From positions 682,001 to 746,000 of the forward strand of contig NZ_CP040986.1 in assembly GCF_006364615.1 (NCBI RefSeq): a DNA stretch of 64,000 nucleotides, in the 5' to 3' direction. Under the pieces are notes generated by a model. It was not told the DNA's origin. It did not search any database and worked only from the letters and a program-made list of their open reading frames with translations. Positions within the stretch are counted from its first letter, which is position 1; each line of letters begins with the position of its first letter. The stretch comes from Candidatus Methylopumilus rimovensis (GTDB lineage: Bacteria; Pseudomonadota; Gammaproteobacteria; Burkholderiales; Methylophilaceae). Below, piece after piece: positions 1 to 7,718 of this stretch. The position numbers were made by a program, and so were the translations under genes.

Positions 1-63
1 TTCTTTAATGCCTTCAGCACTAAATCTGCAGTAACGTCTTCTTTTGTACATTTCTCTAGCCAT
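1..63 (-). CDS. rpsR: 30S ribosomal protein S18, N-terminal part
   Basis: Only the first 21 codons lie in the window; the gene runs off its left edge. The start MAREMYKRRRYCRF and the following SAEGIKE match the N-terminus of S18, which binds S6 on the small-subunit platform. The ATG lies 9 bases after the priB stop, in the usual order rpsF-priB-rpsR (rplI normally follows). It is probably co-transcribed with rpsF from the promoter near position 825. Confidence 0.93.
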   Translation of the reverse strand, partial: MAREMYKRRRYCRFSAEGIKE

Positions 64-72
64 CTTAAACTC

Positions 73-357
73 CTATAGATATTCTATAAAATTAATATGA
101 AAAATGAGCTGATTACTTTTTGCGCTCTTATTTCCAATAAACCCTTTTGTTTTAATTTTGTCGCCAATTTTCACTGGTATCAAAGCATTGCTACCCATGA
201 TTTTTGCGCTTAACTCACAATTGATTGTACGTTTTAAATTCGCTTCAATCTGCTCTGAGTTATGTTTTAAAGTAAGATTAAGTGCTGGTATTCCTGCGGG
301 TGTGTATCGAATTGGATCCACGTGGGACACTTCCCCAGAAATTTCTAAGCAGTTCAA
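73..357 (-). CDS. priB: Primosomal replication protein N (PriB)
   Basis: This 94-residue single OB-fold protein starts MNCLEISGEVSH and has the usual PriB length. PriB is a dimeric ssDNA-binding protein that bridges PriA and DnaT at stalled forks. It is a relative of SSB that lacks the acidic C-terminal tail, and none is present here. The gene sits between rpsF (6-base gap) and rpsR (9-base gap), an order characteristic of beta- and gammaproteobacteria, which supports the call more strongly than the sequence alone. It should share the rpsF transcript and any S6:S18 control of it. Confidence 0.88.
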   Translation of the reverse strand: MNCLEISGEVSHVDPIRYTPAGIPALNLTLKHNSEQIEANLKRTINCELSAKIMGSNALIPVKIGDKIKTKGFIGNKSAKSNQLIFHINFIEYL

Positions 358-363
358 TCTAAA

Positions 364-741
364 TTAAGCTTCAACAACCTCAGGTGCAGCTCGCTCATCT
401 TTATCAAGCACTGATTTTGATTTTTCTTCTTTCATCATAATAGATGGTGAAGTCACGGCTGTTTTTGTGCCCATAATCAAATGACGTAAAACGGCATCAT
501 TGAATTTGAATGCATGCTCTAACTCTGCAAGCGTTTCAAGATCACATTCAATATTCATAAGCACATAATGAGCTTTGTGAATTTTTTCAATCATGTAGGC
601 AAGCTGTTTACGGCCCCAATCTTCGAGGCGGTGGAGTTTTCCACCTTTGGATGTTACTAGAGATCTGTAGCGTTCAATCATGCCAGGCACTTGTTCGCTT
701 TGATCAGGATGTACGATGAATACAACTTCATAATGTCGCAT
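364..741 (-). CDS. rpsF: 30S ribosomal protein S6
   Basis: The protein has 125 residues and starts [18 protein letters not shown], the typical S6 opening. The S6 fold covers about residues 1-95 and includes the conserved [10 protein letters not shown] stretch. A charged C-terminal extension follows (residues 96-125, rich in E, K and D), as in many proteobacterial S6 proteins that are substrates for RimK-type glutamate addition. The start is supported by an AAGGGGAT ribosome-binding site. S6 pairs with S18, encoded two genes downstream, on the 30S platform. A promoter and a hairpin leader lie upstream. Confidence 0.96.
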   Translation of the reverse strand: MRHYEVVFIVHPDQSEQVPGMIERYRSLVTSKGGKLHRLEDWGRKQLAYMIEKIHKAHYVLMNIECDLETLAELEHAFKFNDAVLRHLIMGTKTAVTSPSIMMKEEKSKSVLDKDERAAPEVVEA

Positions 742-763
742 ATAAATCCCCTTATGGTTAATA

Positions 764-792
764 GCTTTCAGTGATGCGGTTCACTGTAAAGC
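764..792 (-). promoter_or_regulatory. Candidate S6:S18 autoregulatory leader hairpin of rpsF
   Basis: The rpsF leader can fold into a 29-base hairpin: a five-pair outer stem GCTTT/AAAGC, one bulged A, a five-pair inner stem CAGTG/CACTG, and the loop AACCGCAT. It begins about 12 bases after the predicted transcription start and ends 22 bases before the ATG. A CCG exposed in a loop or bulge of an rpsF leader hairpin is the hallmark of the known motif bound by the S6:S18 complex. The fold is read from the sequence; the function is inferred. Confidence 0.5.
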
Positions 793-810
793 AAGGTAGA
801 AAGATCGAGT

Positions 811-838
811 ATTATAGGTGTTTTTTGAATTAAATCAA
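811..838 (-). promoter_or_regulatory. Sigma70-type promoter of rpsF-priB-rpsR
   Basis: On the minus strand, TTGATT (838-833) and a perfect TATAAT (816-811) are separated by 16 bases. The expected start of transcription near 804 gives a leader of about 62 bases. The promoter lies only a few bases downstream of the uvrB stop codon, and no uvrB terminator is seen. Confidence 0.7.
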
Positions 839-844
839 TGGTTT

Positions 845-2884
845 TTAGAGGTCAATTCGGTCCCTAAGCCCTGCCCCATAAAGTCTTTCTTTAAGGAATT
901 TCGCTTCGTCTCGAAGTTGAGCCGCTTTTTCAAATTCTAAATTACGTGCCGCTATCTGCATTGATTTTTCTAGCTTTTGGATTTCCTTGGCCATCTGCTT
1001 CTCGTTTAAATGGTCATAGCGAGCCTCTTCCTTCTTCAGCGCCCGATTAAAATCGACTTCTTCTTTATCAAAAGTACCATCAATAATATCTTTAATCTTT
1101 TTGGTAACGCCTACGGGCGTAATATTATTTTCTAAATTAAATGTAATTTGCTTGGCGCGCCTTCGACTAGTTTCGTCCATAGCTATTTTCATGCTTCGTG
1201 TAATCTTGTTGGCATAGAAAATAACTTGTCCATTTAAATTACGGGCTGCCCTTCCCGCCGTTTGAATGAGGGAGCGTTCAGACCTTAAAAAGCCTTCTTT
1301 GTCAGCATCTAATACAGCCACAAGAGAAACTTCTGGAATATCGAGACCTTCTCTTAATAGATTAATACCCACCACTACATCGAATTTGCCTAATCTTAAA
1401 TCGCGAATAATTTCAACGCGTTCCACCGTATCAATATCTGAGTGAAGATAGCGCACTTTAATTTGATGTTCAGATAAATAGTCAGTCAAATCTTCAGCCA
1501 TACGCTTAGTAAGGGTTGTTGCTAATACTCTTTCATTTTTTTCAACGCGAAGATTAATCTCACTTAATAAATCATCAACCTGTGTATCTGCTGGTTTGAC
1601 AATAATTTCAGGGTCAATTAATCCTGTAGGTCTAGCAACTTGCTCTACAATTTTTTGTGTATTTAGGGCTTCATATTCAGCAGGTGTTGCTGAAACAAAA
1701 ATACATTGACGCATTGTTTTTTCAAACTCTTCAAATTTTAAAGGTCGATTATCAAGCGCTGATGGCAATCTAAATCCATACTCAACTAAATTTTCTTTTC
1801 GAGCACGATCGCCTTTATACATCCCACCAATTTGAGGAACGGTAACATGGCTTTCATCAATAATCATAAGCGCATCTTTAGGCAGATATTCAATTAAGGT
1901 GGGAGGTGGATCACCTGGGTTCCTGCCTGACAAATGTCTCGAATAATTTTCAATGCCCTTACAAAAACCTATTTCATTTAACATCTCAATATCAAAACGA
2001 GTGCGCTGTTCAATTCTTTGAGCTTCAACTAATTTATTGGCTTTTACAAAATAATCTGAGCGCTCTCTTAGTTCATTTTTAATTTTTTCAATTGCCCTCA
2101 CAGTGGTTTCTCTTGGCGTTACGTAATGACTCGAAGGGTAAACTGTAAAGTGATTCACTTTGTTATACATCTGCCCTGTGAGTGGATCAAAGAGCGTAAT
2201 CGACTCTATGAGATCATCAAATAATGTGACTCTAATTGCAGTCTCTGAATTTTCAGCAGGGAAAATATCAATCGTATCGCCCCTTACCCTGAAGGCACCT
2301 CGTGAAAAATCAAAATCATTACGTTCATATTGCATAGAAACTAAGCGCAAAATAATATTACGTTGTAATAACCTTTCACCTTTAATGAGATGCATGACCA
2401 TACCCTGATAATCAACAGGGTCACCAATACCGTAGATCGCAGATACTGTCGCTACAATAATGCTGTCATCACGCTCAAGAAGAGCTTTGGTTGCAGATAA
2501 GCGCATTTGTTCAATATGCTCGTTAATACTTGAATCTTTCTCAATAAAAAGATCTCGGGCGGGAACATAAGCTTCAGGCTGATAGTAATCGTAGTAAGAC
2601 ACAAAATATTCCACAGCATTTTGGGGGAAAAATTCTCTGAATTCTGAATAAAGTTGTGCGGCTAGTGTTTTGTTAGGCGCCATTACAATTGCAGGCTTTC
2701 CTGTTCTGGCGATTACATTTGCTATGGTGTATGTTTTTCCTGAACCAGTGACACCTAAGAGTGTTTGGAACTTTTTTCCGTCAAAAATCCCTTGTGTTAA
2801 AAGATCAATAGCTTGTGGTTGATCTCCAGCAGGGGGAAATGGTTGGAATAACTGATAAGGGCTATTTGGAAATGTAAGTAACAA
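845..2884 (-). CDS. uvrB: Excinuclease ABC subunit B (UvrB)
   Basis: UvrB is the damage-verifying helicase-like subunit of nucleotide excision repair. It is loaded by UvrA and recruits UvrC. The 679-residue length is normal for the family. The Walker A motif GVTGSGKT is at residues 44-51, and the DNA-gripping beta-hairpin [12 protein letters not shown] lies near residue 100. Helicase motifs include DESHVT and the C-terminal QTAGRAARN, followed by a C-terminal UVR coiled-coil of the UvrC-binding type. The gene stands alone and is divergent from the protease gene at 3003. No LexA-type palindrome was recognised in the 118-base upstream gap. Confidence 0.97.
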   Translation of the reverse strand: MLLTFPNSPYQLFQPFPPAGDQPQAIDLLTQGIFDGKKFQTLLGVTGSGKTYTIANVIARTGKPAIVMAPNKTLAAQLYSEFREFFPQNAVEYFVSYYDYYQPEAYVPARDLFIEKDSSINEHIEQMRLSATKALLERDDSIIVATVSAIYGIGDPVDYQGMVMHLIKGERLLQRNIILRLVSMQYERNDFDFSRGAFRVRGDTIDIFPAENSETAIRVTLFDDLIESITLFDPLTGQMYNKVNHFTVYPSSHYVTPRETTVRAIEKIKNELRERSDYFVKANKLVEAQRIEQRTRFDIEMLNEIGFCKGIENYSRHLSGRNPGDPPPTLIEYLPKDALMIIDESHVTVPQIGGMYKGDRARKENLVEYGFRLPSALDNRPLKFEEFEKTMRQCIFVSATPAEYEALNTQKIVEQVARPTGLIDPEIIVKPADTQVDDLLSEINLRVEKNERVLATTLTKRMAEDLTDYLSEHQIKVRYLHSDIDTVERVEIIRDLRLGKFDVVVGINLLREGLDIPEVSLVAVLDADKEGFLRSERSLIQTAGRAARNLNGQVIFYANKITRSMKIAMDETSRRRAKQITFNLENNITPVGVTKKIKDIIDGTFDKEEVDFNRALKKEEARYDHLNEKQMAKEIQKLEKSMQIAARNLEFEKAAQLRDEAKFLKERLYGAGLRDRIDL

Positions 2885-2956
2885 GATAGTGGTATTCTAC
2901 TTAAATAAACTATTAGAAAATTAAATATGCGGCAAAACTAACGAGAACTTTTAGTA

Positions 2957-2984
2957 TTGCATACAGTCCAGTGAACATTATACT
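2957..2984 (+). promoter_or_regulatory. Promoter of the secreted serine protease gene
   Basis: TTGCAT (2957-2962) and TATACT (2979-2984) are spaced by 16 bases, which places the transcript start about 12 bases before the ATG at 3003. The leader would be very short and carries only a weak ribosome-binding site. Confidence 0.5.
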
Positions 2985-3002
2985 TTTTAAAAGCGACTTC
3001 CT

Positions 3003-4031
3003 ATGAAACCATTCTTTAAATTTTTTGCATTTATTTCAATTGGGTTTTCATTTTTTTCAACGAATGTATTTGCTTTAAATAATGACCAGTTAATGAGCTC
3101 ATTTTTAAGCGTTGTCATGATAAGAGGATACAACGAAACCGGCGGTCTTGCTTATGGCTCAGGAGTTGTTGTAGGAGACAATCAAGTCATCACGAATTGT
3201 CATGTATTAAGAAAAACAAAGCAACCATGGATTTCTCAAGGCGAAGAAACTTACTCAGTGACGGCAGTTAAAGCAGATCGTTGGCATGATTTATGTTTAG
3301 TTAGTACATTCGGGATGCCACACAAATCGGTTCTTATAGGCAAAAGTACTGACCTTAAAAAAGGCCAAGAAGTGATCGCAATAGGTCATTCAAATGGCGT
3401 ACCTGCCCCATTAACAAGTGCGGGTTTTGTGAAATCTACTTATGATCTTGATCAAGGAAAGGTAATCTTGAGTTCGGCAAAATTTAGGATGGGCGCATCA
3501 GGAAGTGGCTTATTTGATACTGAAGGTCGGCTTGTAGGTATAAATACTTTCAAAACTTCTGGAAAAAATTCTTTTTATTATGCTCTTCCGGTTGAATGGC
3601 TCAATTCACTTAAAAATAAACCTACTGAAACTAATTTCCCAATCACTGGTACAGCTTTATGGGAGGAAGAGGAAGATAAAAAACCAATCTTTCTTCAAGT
3701 TGCAATTCCAACGATTAAAGAAGATTGGAAAAAATTACTCGAAGTAGCTAGCGAATGGACAAGAAAAGAAATGAATAATGCGGAAGCTTGGTTTGAACTT
3801 GGCTTCGCTAACGAAAACCTTAATAATTTAAATGCTGCTGAAAAAGCATATCGACAATCCATCAAATTAGACAATCAAAATACCGATGCACTCTTGCGTT
3901 TAGGTTTTATTGCTAAAGGCAAAGAAGACAAAATCGAAATTAAAAATATTCAAGAACAAATTGCTAAAGTGAACCCTGAACTTCTCGAAGATTATTATAA
4001 ACTGCTTGGCTGCTCTAAGACCTGCGATTAG
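3003..4031 (+). CDS. Exported trypsin-like serine protease with TPR tail
   Basis: A signal peptide (two lysine-rich/hydrophobic stretches ending near VFA at residues 22-24) is followed by a trypsin-fold domain. The catalytic triad is visible: His67 in TNCHVL, Asp96 in WHDLCLV and Ser166 in GASGSG. There is no PDZ domain, so this is not a standard DegP/HtrA protein. Residues from about 225 to the end form helical TPR-like repeats (AWFELGFANENLNNLNAAE and the following repeat). The product is probably periplasmic or envelope-attached; the substrate is unknown. It is a single gene between divergent uvrB and aspC, with its own promoter. Confidence 0.82.
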   Translation: MKPFFKFFAFISIGFSFFSTNVFALNNDQLMSSFLSVVMIRGYNETGGLAYGSGVVVGDNQVITNCHVLRKTKQPWISQGEETYSVTAVKADRWHDLCLVSTFGMPHKSVLIGKSTDLKKGQEVIAIGHSNGVPAPLTSAGFVKSTYDLDQGKVILSSAKFRMGASGSGLFDTEGRLVGINTFKTSGKNSFYYALPVEWLNSLKNKPTETNFPITGTALWEEEEDKKPIFLQVAIPTIKEDWKKLLEVASEWTRKEMNNAEAWFELGFANENLNNLNAAEKAYRQSIKLDNQNTDALLRLGFIAKGKEDKIEIKNIQEQIAKVNPELLEDYYKLLGCSKTCD

Positions 4032-4104
4032 ACTAAAAGTCTATTTCAACTGTAGTTCTTTTTGCGTAAAATAGGGGCAATCATTAATAAACCCTGGATC
4101 TAAA

Positions 4105-5310
4105 TTGTCAGCCATCAAACTATCCGACTGTGTCGGCCGAATAAAAGAATCTCCAACGCTCGCTATTACTGCTAAAGCAGCTCGCTATAAATCTGAAGGT
4201 AAAGATATTATTGGTCTTGCTGCTGGTGAACCAGATTTTGATACGCCACAACACATTAAGGATGCTGCAAAAAAAGCGATCGATAATGGATTTACTAAAT
4301 ACACACCCGTGTCTGGCATTCCATCATTAAAAAAAGCGATTATTGAAAAATTTAAACGCGATAATAATCTTGAATACAACTCTAATGAAGTTATTGTTGG
4401 TGTTGGTGGCAAACAATGTATTTTTAATTTCTGTCTTGCTGTTTTAAACGCAGGAGATGAAGTTATTATTCCAGCACCTTATTGGGTATCTTATGCAGAT
4501 ATTGCCTTGGTCTCAAATGCCAAACCAGTTATTGTTGAATGTGGAATTGAACAAAAATTCAAAATGACAGCCGAACAACTTGAAAAGGCAATCACTCCAA
4601 AAACAAAACTGCTCATGTTGAACTCGCCTTCAAATCCAACTGGCGCTGTTTATTCAAAAGAAGAATTAGAATCTCTTGCAAAAATACTAACAAAACATCC
4701 CAATATTTTAATTGGGACAGATGATATGTATGAGCATGTCAAATTAAAAGACATGCCTTTTTATAATATTTTAAATGTTGAGCCATCATTAAAAGATCGT
4801 TGTGTGGTTATGAATGGTGTTTCAAAGGCTTATTCCATGACAGGCTGGCGAATCGGTTTTGCAGCAGGTCCAAGTTACATTATAAAAGCTATGGAAATAC
4901 TCCAATCACAATCAACATCTAACCCAACATCAGTATCGCAGGTAGCAGCAGAGGCAGCACTTTCGGGAGAGCAAGCATGTATGCAACCCATGATTAAAGC
5001 CTTCAGGGAAAGACATGATTACGTCGTCAAAAGTTTTAATGAGATCCCAGGACTTTCGTGCATTGAAGCACAAGGAGCCTTCTACGCTTTTCCTGATGCA
5101 AGAAAGGCAATCGAACGTTTATATGATCAAAAAATTCTAAAAGAAAAAACTGATCTTGCTTTGGCCGATTATCTCCTAGAAAAAGAAGGTGTAGCGGTAG
5201 TACCAGGCTCTGCATTTGGTTCGGATGGTTATTTCAGAATTTCGTTTGCAACATCTATGGACAATTTAGTAGAGGCGATGAAACGCATCAAACGTGCCCT
5301 CTCTGTTTAA
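4105..5310 (+). CDS. aspC: Aspartate aminotransferase, class I PLP-dependent
   Basis: The protein has 401 residues with the class I aminotransferase fold. It catalyses exchange between aspartate/2-oxoglutarate and oxaloacetate/glutamate. Seen motifs are GLAAGEPDFDTP (residues 37-48), NSPSNPTGAVY, and the PLP-lysine region SKAYSMTGWRIGF. It belongs to the thermophile/rhizobial subgroup of aspartate aminotransferases, some of which also accept prephenate; that side activity is not shown here. Translation starts at TTG (4105): the homology begins directly there with MSAIKLSDCVGRIKESPT, and no in-frame ATG fits better. Confidence 0.9.
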   Translation: MSAIKLSDCVGRIKESPTLAITAKAARYKSEGKDIIGLAAGEPDFDTPQHIKDAAKKAIDNGFTKYTPVSGIPSLKKAIIEKFKRDNNLEYNSNEVIVGVGGKQCIFNFCLAVLNAGDEVIIPAPYWVSYADIALVSNAKPVIVECGIEQKFKMTAEQLEKAITPKTKLLMLNSPSNPTGAVYSKEELESLAKILTKHPNILIGTDDMYEHVKLKDMPFYNILNVEPSLKDRCVVMNGVSKAYSMTGWRIGFAAGPSYIIKAMEILQSQSTSNPTSVSQVAAEAALSGEQACMQPMIKAFRERHDYVVKSFNEIPGLSCIEAQGAFYAFPDARKAIERLYDQKILKEKTDLALADYLLEKEGVAVVPGSAFGSDGYFRISFATSMDNLVEAMKRIKRALSV

Positions 5311-5349
5311 ATGCAGCCTCAATTCAAGTATAATTTAGGGTTTGAAAAG

Positions 5350-5379
5350 TTGACCTTAGAGCAATAACTGCTTTATTAT
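5350..5379 (+). promoter_or_regulatory. Promoter of tRNA-Asn
   Basis: TTGACC (5350-5355) and TATTAT (5374-5379) are separated by 18 bases. The predicted start, near 5386, lies about 7 bases before the mature tRNA. Confidence 0.65.
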
Positions 5380-5392
5380 GTCGTATCTCAAT

Positions 5393-5468
5393 TCCTCGAT
5401 AGCTCAGTCGGTAGAGCAACGGACTGTTAATCCGTGTGTCCCTGGTTCGAGCCCAGGTCGAGGAGCCA
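5393..5468 (+). tRNA. tRNA-Asn (anticodon GTT)
   Basis: The 76-base cloverleaf includes an encoded CCA end. The acceptor arm pairs TCCTCGA with TCGAGGA. The anticodon stem ACGGA/TCCGT encloses the loop CTGTTAA, giving anticodon GTT at 5426-5428. The T arm contains the standard GGTTCGAGCCC. It has its own promoter and a terminator immediately downstream, so it is a single-gene transcription unit. Confidence 0.97.
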
Positions 5469-5479
5469 AAATCTATAAA

Positions 5480-5513
5480 AAGCCAAAATCTATTAAAATT
5501 TTTTGGCTTTTTT
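5480..5513 (+). terminator. Intrinsic terminator after tRNA-Asn, usable from both strands
   Basis: The stem AGCCAAAA (5481-5488) / TTTTGGCT (5501-5508) is followed by a T run on the plus strand. The minus strand also ends in T-rich sequence, so the same hairpin can stop the convergent glycosyltransferase transcript. The right half of the stem is also the last few codons of that gene (stop at 5493-5495). Confidence 0.8.
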
Positions 5514-6536
5514 CATTTGTTTTTTCATCAAGCTAAAAACCTCGATTGGTTTTATGGTGTCAATACATCTTACCTGTGCTGAACAAAAATGCTTCATGCC
5601 TAAGTGATTTATACACTCGCATTTTTTTCCAAAAAGTTTCTGCTCAGAAGTGTATATAGGAGCCGCCCTTCTAACCGAATCCGCTGGGCCAAACAAACCT
5701 ATTATTTTTACATTCATTGCCGCTGCGAAATGCAAAGGACCTGTATCGTTAGAAATTAGTAAACTTGCCCTACTTAAAAATATTATAAAAATTTTTAAAT
5801 CATTTATTGGTTTTAGAATATTTGCTTTTGGAATTCTTCTTTTTAGTTCCAATAAAAAAGATTGTTCAGTATCAGATGGTCCAGCAGAAAATATAAGTGG
5901 AATTTTACAATTTTCAGTCAATTTATAAAAATCAATCCAATTATCTAAAGACCACTGTTTTTTTTCCTGAGTTGTAGAAACGTGGCACAAAATAAAATTA
6001 GAATCAAAATATTTTTTAGCTCTAGCTGCTGAAGAAAAATCAGGGCGAATTTCCATTGTTGGAAATTTTTTAAAAAATTTAAAGTTAAAGGCTTTTTGAA
6101 GGATTTGTTTATTAAAATCAATATAAGAAGGCGCAAAAAAATCGGTATTAACTTTAATTTGGTATGCAGATTTTTGAAGAAGAGTTGAATTAAATCTAAC
6201 AACACCAATACGTTGCTTTGCTGCAATAATTCTTGTTGCTATTGAACCTCTGTCATTACCTTCGAAATCCAAAGAACATTCAAAATTTAGTGATCTTAAT
6301 TTCATAAGAAATTTAATCGAATTAAATAAATTTAATTTGCCTCTAACTCGAGGAAATGCCCAAACTTTATCTATGAAGACTAAATTTGAAAGCAAAGGAG
6401 CCGCCTCTTTTGGGACTAAAACATGAAGTTCTTTTTCTGGAAATTGTTCTTTGTATGCTTTGAGAACTGGAGTTAAAAAAACAATGTCTCCCAAAAACTT
6501 GAATTGTATAAAAAGAATTTTTTCCTGAGGACTCAT
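5493..6536 (-). CDS. Glycosyltransferase family 9 (heptosyltransferase-like)
   Basis: The 347-residue protein starts with MSPQEKILFIQFKFLGDIV, the GT9 N-terminal signature (first Rossmann strand plus the GD pair). SNDTGPLHFAAAMNVKIIGLFGP, with the conserved DTGPLH and GLFGP motifs, lies in the C-terminal half (about residues 265-287). GT9 enzymes transfer ADP-heptose to the lipopolysaccharide inner core, so WaaF/WaaC/RfaQ-like action at the cytoplasmic face is likely; which heptose is added cannot be told. Its ATG overlaps by one base the final stop of a decayed GT90 gene, so the two were probably translationally coupled before the decay. Confidence 0.85.
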   Translation of the reverse strand: MSPQEKILFIQFKFLGDIVFLTPVLKAYKEQFPEKELHVLVPKEAAPLLSNLVFIDKVWAFPRVRGKLNLFNSIKFLMKLRSLNFECSLDFEGNDRGSIATRIIAAKQRIGVVRFNSTLLQKSAYQIKVNTDFFAPSYIDFNKQILQKAFNFKFFKKFPTMEIRPDFSSAARAKKYFDSNFILCHVSTTQEKKQWSLDNWIDFYKLTENCKIPLIFSAGPSDTEQSFLLELKRRIPKANILKPINDLKIFIIFLSRASLLISNDTGPLHFAAAMNVKIIGLFGPADSVRRAAPIYTSEQKLFGKKCECINHLGMKHFCSAQVRCIDTIKPIEVFSLMKKQMKKAKKF

Positions 6537-6862
6537 TATGCTTGACCTAAAAGTCTGAAGTACTTTTTAGTAACTCCAATTGCAATTACTAGCTGCAATG
6601 ACTTATCTTTAATTTAATTAATGAACTTATTCTCATTGCGAATCATATTTTTTACTTTTATTGGATTATTTGAATAATAAAAGCATTAGGACTCAGGATT
6701 CGAAAAGTCATGGTTCAACTCTTCAGAATCGACTCCAGCCTCTAGCAACAACTTCGTTGCACAAGTTTCCATTGTTGGCTTTTGCATATAAAATATCGAA
6801 TTAGAATTTAAAATCCACCTAAGATTTTTAACAATATTATTACCCTCAACTAATATATAAAT
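6536..6862 (-). pseudogene. Remnant of a GT90-type (CAP10/LpsA-like) glycosyltransferase
   Basis: This stretch has no intact gene, but one minus-strand frame holds the C-terminal third of a glycosyltransferase. EGNNIVKNLRWILNSNS resembles the GT90 core EGND...NLKW...SNS. HDFSNPES and YYSNNP follow, then NENKFIN, and finally GVTKKYFRLLGQ, in the order expected for bacterial GT90 proteins. The frame is broken by TAA at 6686-6688 and TAA at 6614-6616 and ends in TAA at 6536-6538, which overlaps the GT9 ATG. The N-terminal two thirds are gone: the remnant begins directly at the stop codon of the upstream GT2 gene and in its frame, as if a deletion removed the rest. The family call is from memory of the motif. 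Confidence 0.62.
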
Positions 6863-7618
6863 TTATACATTAATTGATCTTTTATTTATATAAATTAATT
6901 TTAAATAGCGATAATATGTTGCTTCTGCATTCATCACAGCCAAAATAAAACCCTCGCTTCCGTCGAGAATGCCCAGTCTTAAAAAATAAGTTCGAATAAA
7001 AGCCCAAATCCCATGAAAAAGTGCTTTTTTAAGGCTGCCATTCTTGCCTCTATTTTTAAGGTCCTTAGCACCTAAGCTTGAATAGACATTGATCTTTTTT
7101 AAAACAGTTTCAAAATTTCTATATGAATAATGAATAAGAGGTTCGTTTAAATGGCCAATCTCACATTTAGTGATCAGATGCTCATGAACGTTATGTTTTG
7201 TAAATTGAGCATTATTTTTTTTAAAAAGTCTTTTTGTTCTATCTGGCCACCATCCAGAAAATCTAATAAACCTAGAAATAAATAATGATTTTCTTGGAAC
7301 ATCATAAACGTCATATAACCCAGAGTTAATTTTAATTTTAATTTCTTTAGCTAAAGCTTTTGTAATTCGCTCATCCGCATCTAAAGAAAATATCCACTCG
7401 TATTTGGCCAATTGAATAGCTATGTTTTTGTGATGGCCATAGCTCTTCCAAGGTCGATATAAACTTTTTGCACCTAATTTCTTAGCAATAGAAATGGTAT
7501 TGTCAGAGCTACCTGAATCCAAAACAATAACTTCGTCAGCAAAATTAGCGCTCTTAATACAATCAGCTATATTTTCAGACTCATCCTTTGCAATGATAAT
7601 AACGGAGATTCTAGGCAT
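6863..7618 (-). CDS. Glycosyltransferase family 2, WaaE/KdtX-like
   Basis: The 251-residue GT-A enzyme opens with RISVIIIAKDESENIADCI. The nucleotide-sugar binding region contains VIVLDSGSSDNT (about residues 30-41) and the metal-binding SLDADER motif is near residue 78. SGWWPDRTKRLFKK is typical of the WaaE/KdtX group, which adds a beta-1,4-glucose to inner-core heptose of lipopolysaccharide; the actual sugar is unproven. The gene is followed in the same frame by the GT90 remnant and then the GT9 gene, so the three once formed a lipopolysaccharide-core operon. Base composition is strikingly AT-rich. Confidence 0.85.
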   Translation of the reverse strand: MPRISVIIIAKDESENIADCIKSANFADEVIVLDSGSSDNTISIAKKLGAKSLYRPWKSYGHHKNIAIQLAKYEWIFSLDADERITKALAKEIKIKINSGLYDVYDVPRKSLFISRFIRFSGWWPDRTKRLFKKNNAQFTKHNVHEHLITKCEIGHLNEPLIHYSYRNFETVLKKINVYSSLGAKDLKNRGKNGSLKKALFHGIWAFIRTYFLRLGILDGSEGFILAVMNAEATYYRYLKLIYINKRSINV

Positions 7619-7655
7619 TAATGTAGTGACTAATAGTTAATTTAGAGGTAAATTA

Positions 7656-7684
7656 TTACAATAGATTATAACAACTAATAAAAT
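7656..7684 (+). promoter_or_regulatory. Candidate promoter of mqo
   Basis: TTACAA (7656-7661) and TAAAAT (7679-7684) are separated by 17 bases within an AT-rich gap between the divergent GT2 and mqo genes. The AT-rich setting makes chance matches likely. Confidence 0.4.
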
Positions 7685-7718
7685 CAAATAAACAGATTTT
7701 AAGGAATTAGATGAATAG

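Noticed and set aside
2885-3002. Possible LexA (SOS) box in front of uvrB
   Set aside because: No CTGT-N8-ACAG-type dyad is visible in the uvrB/protease gap, so SOS control was not called.
5393-5468. tRNA-Asn as an integration site (att) for the adjacent AT-rich segment
   Set aside because: No repeat of the tRNA 3' end was found near the far side (about 9.2 kb), and there is no integrase gene.
6661-6690. Hairpin CTTTTATT/AATAAAAG as a terminator
   Set aside because: It lies within the GT90 remnant's reading frame, is purely AT and weak, and is better explained as former coding sequence.
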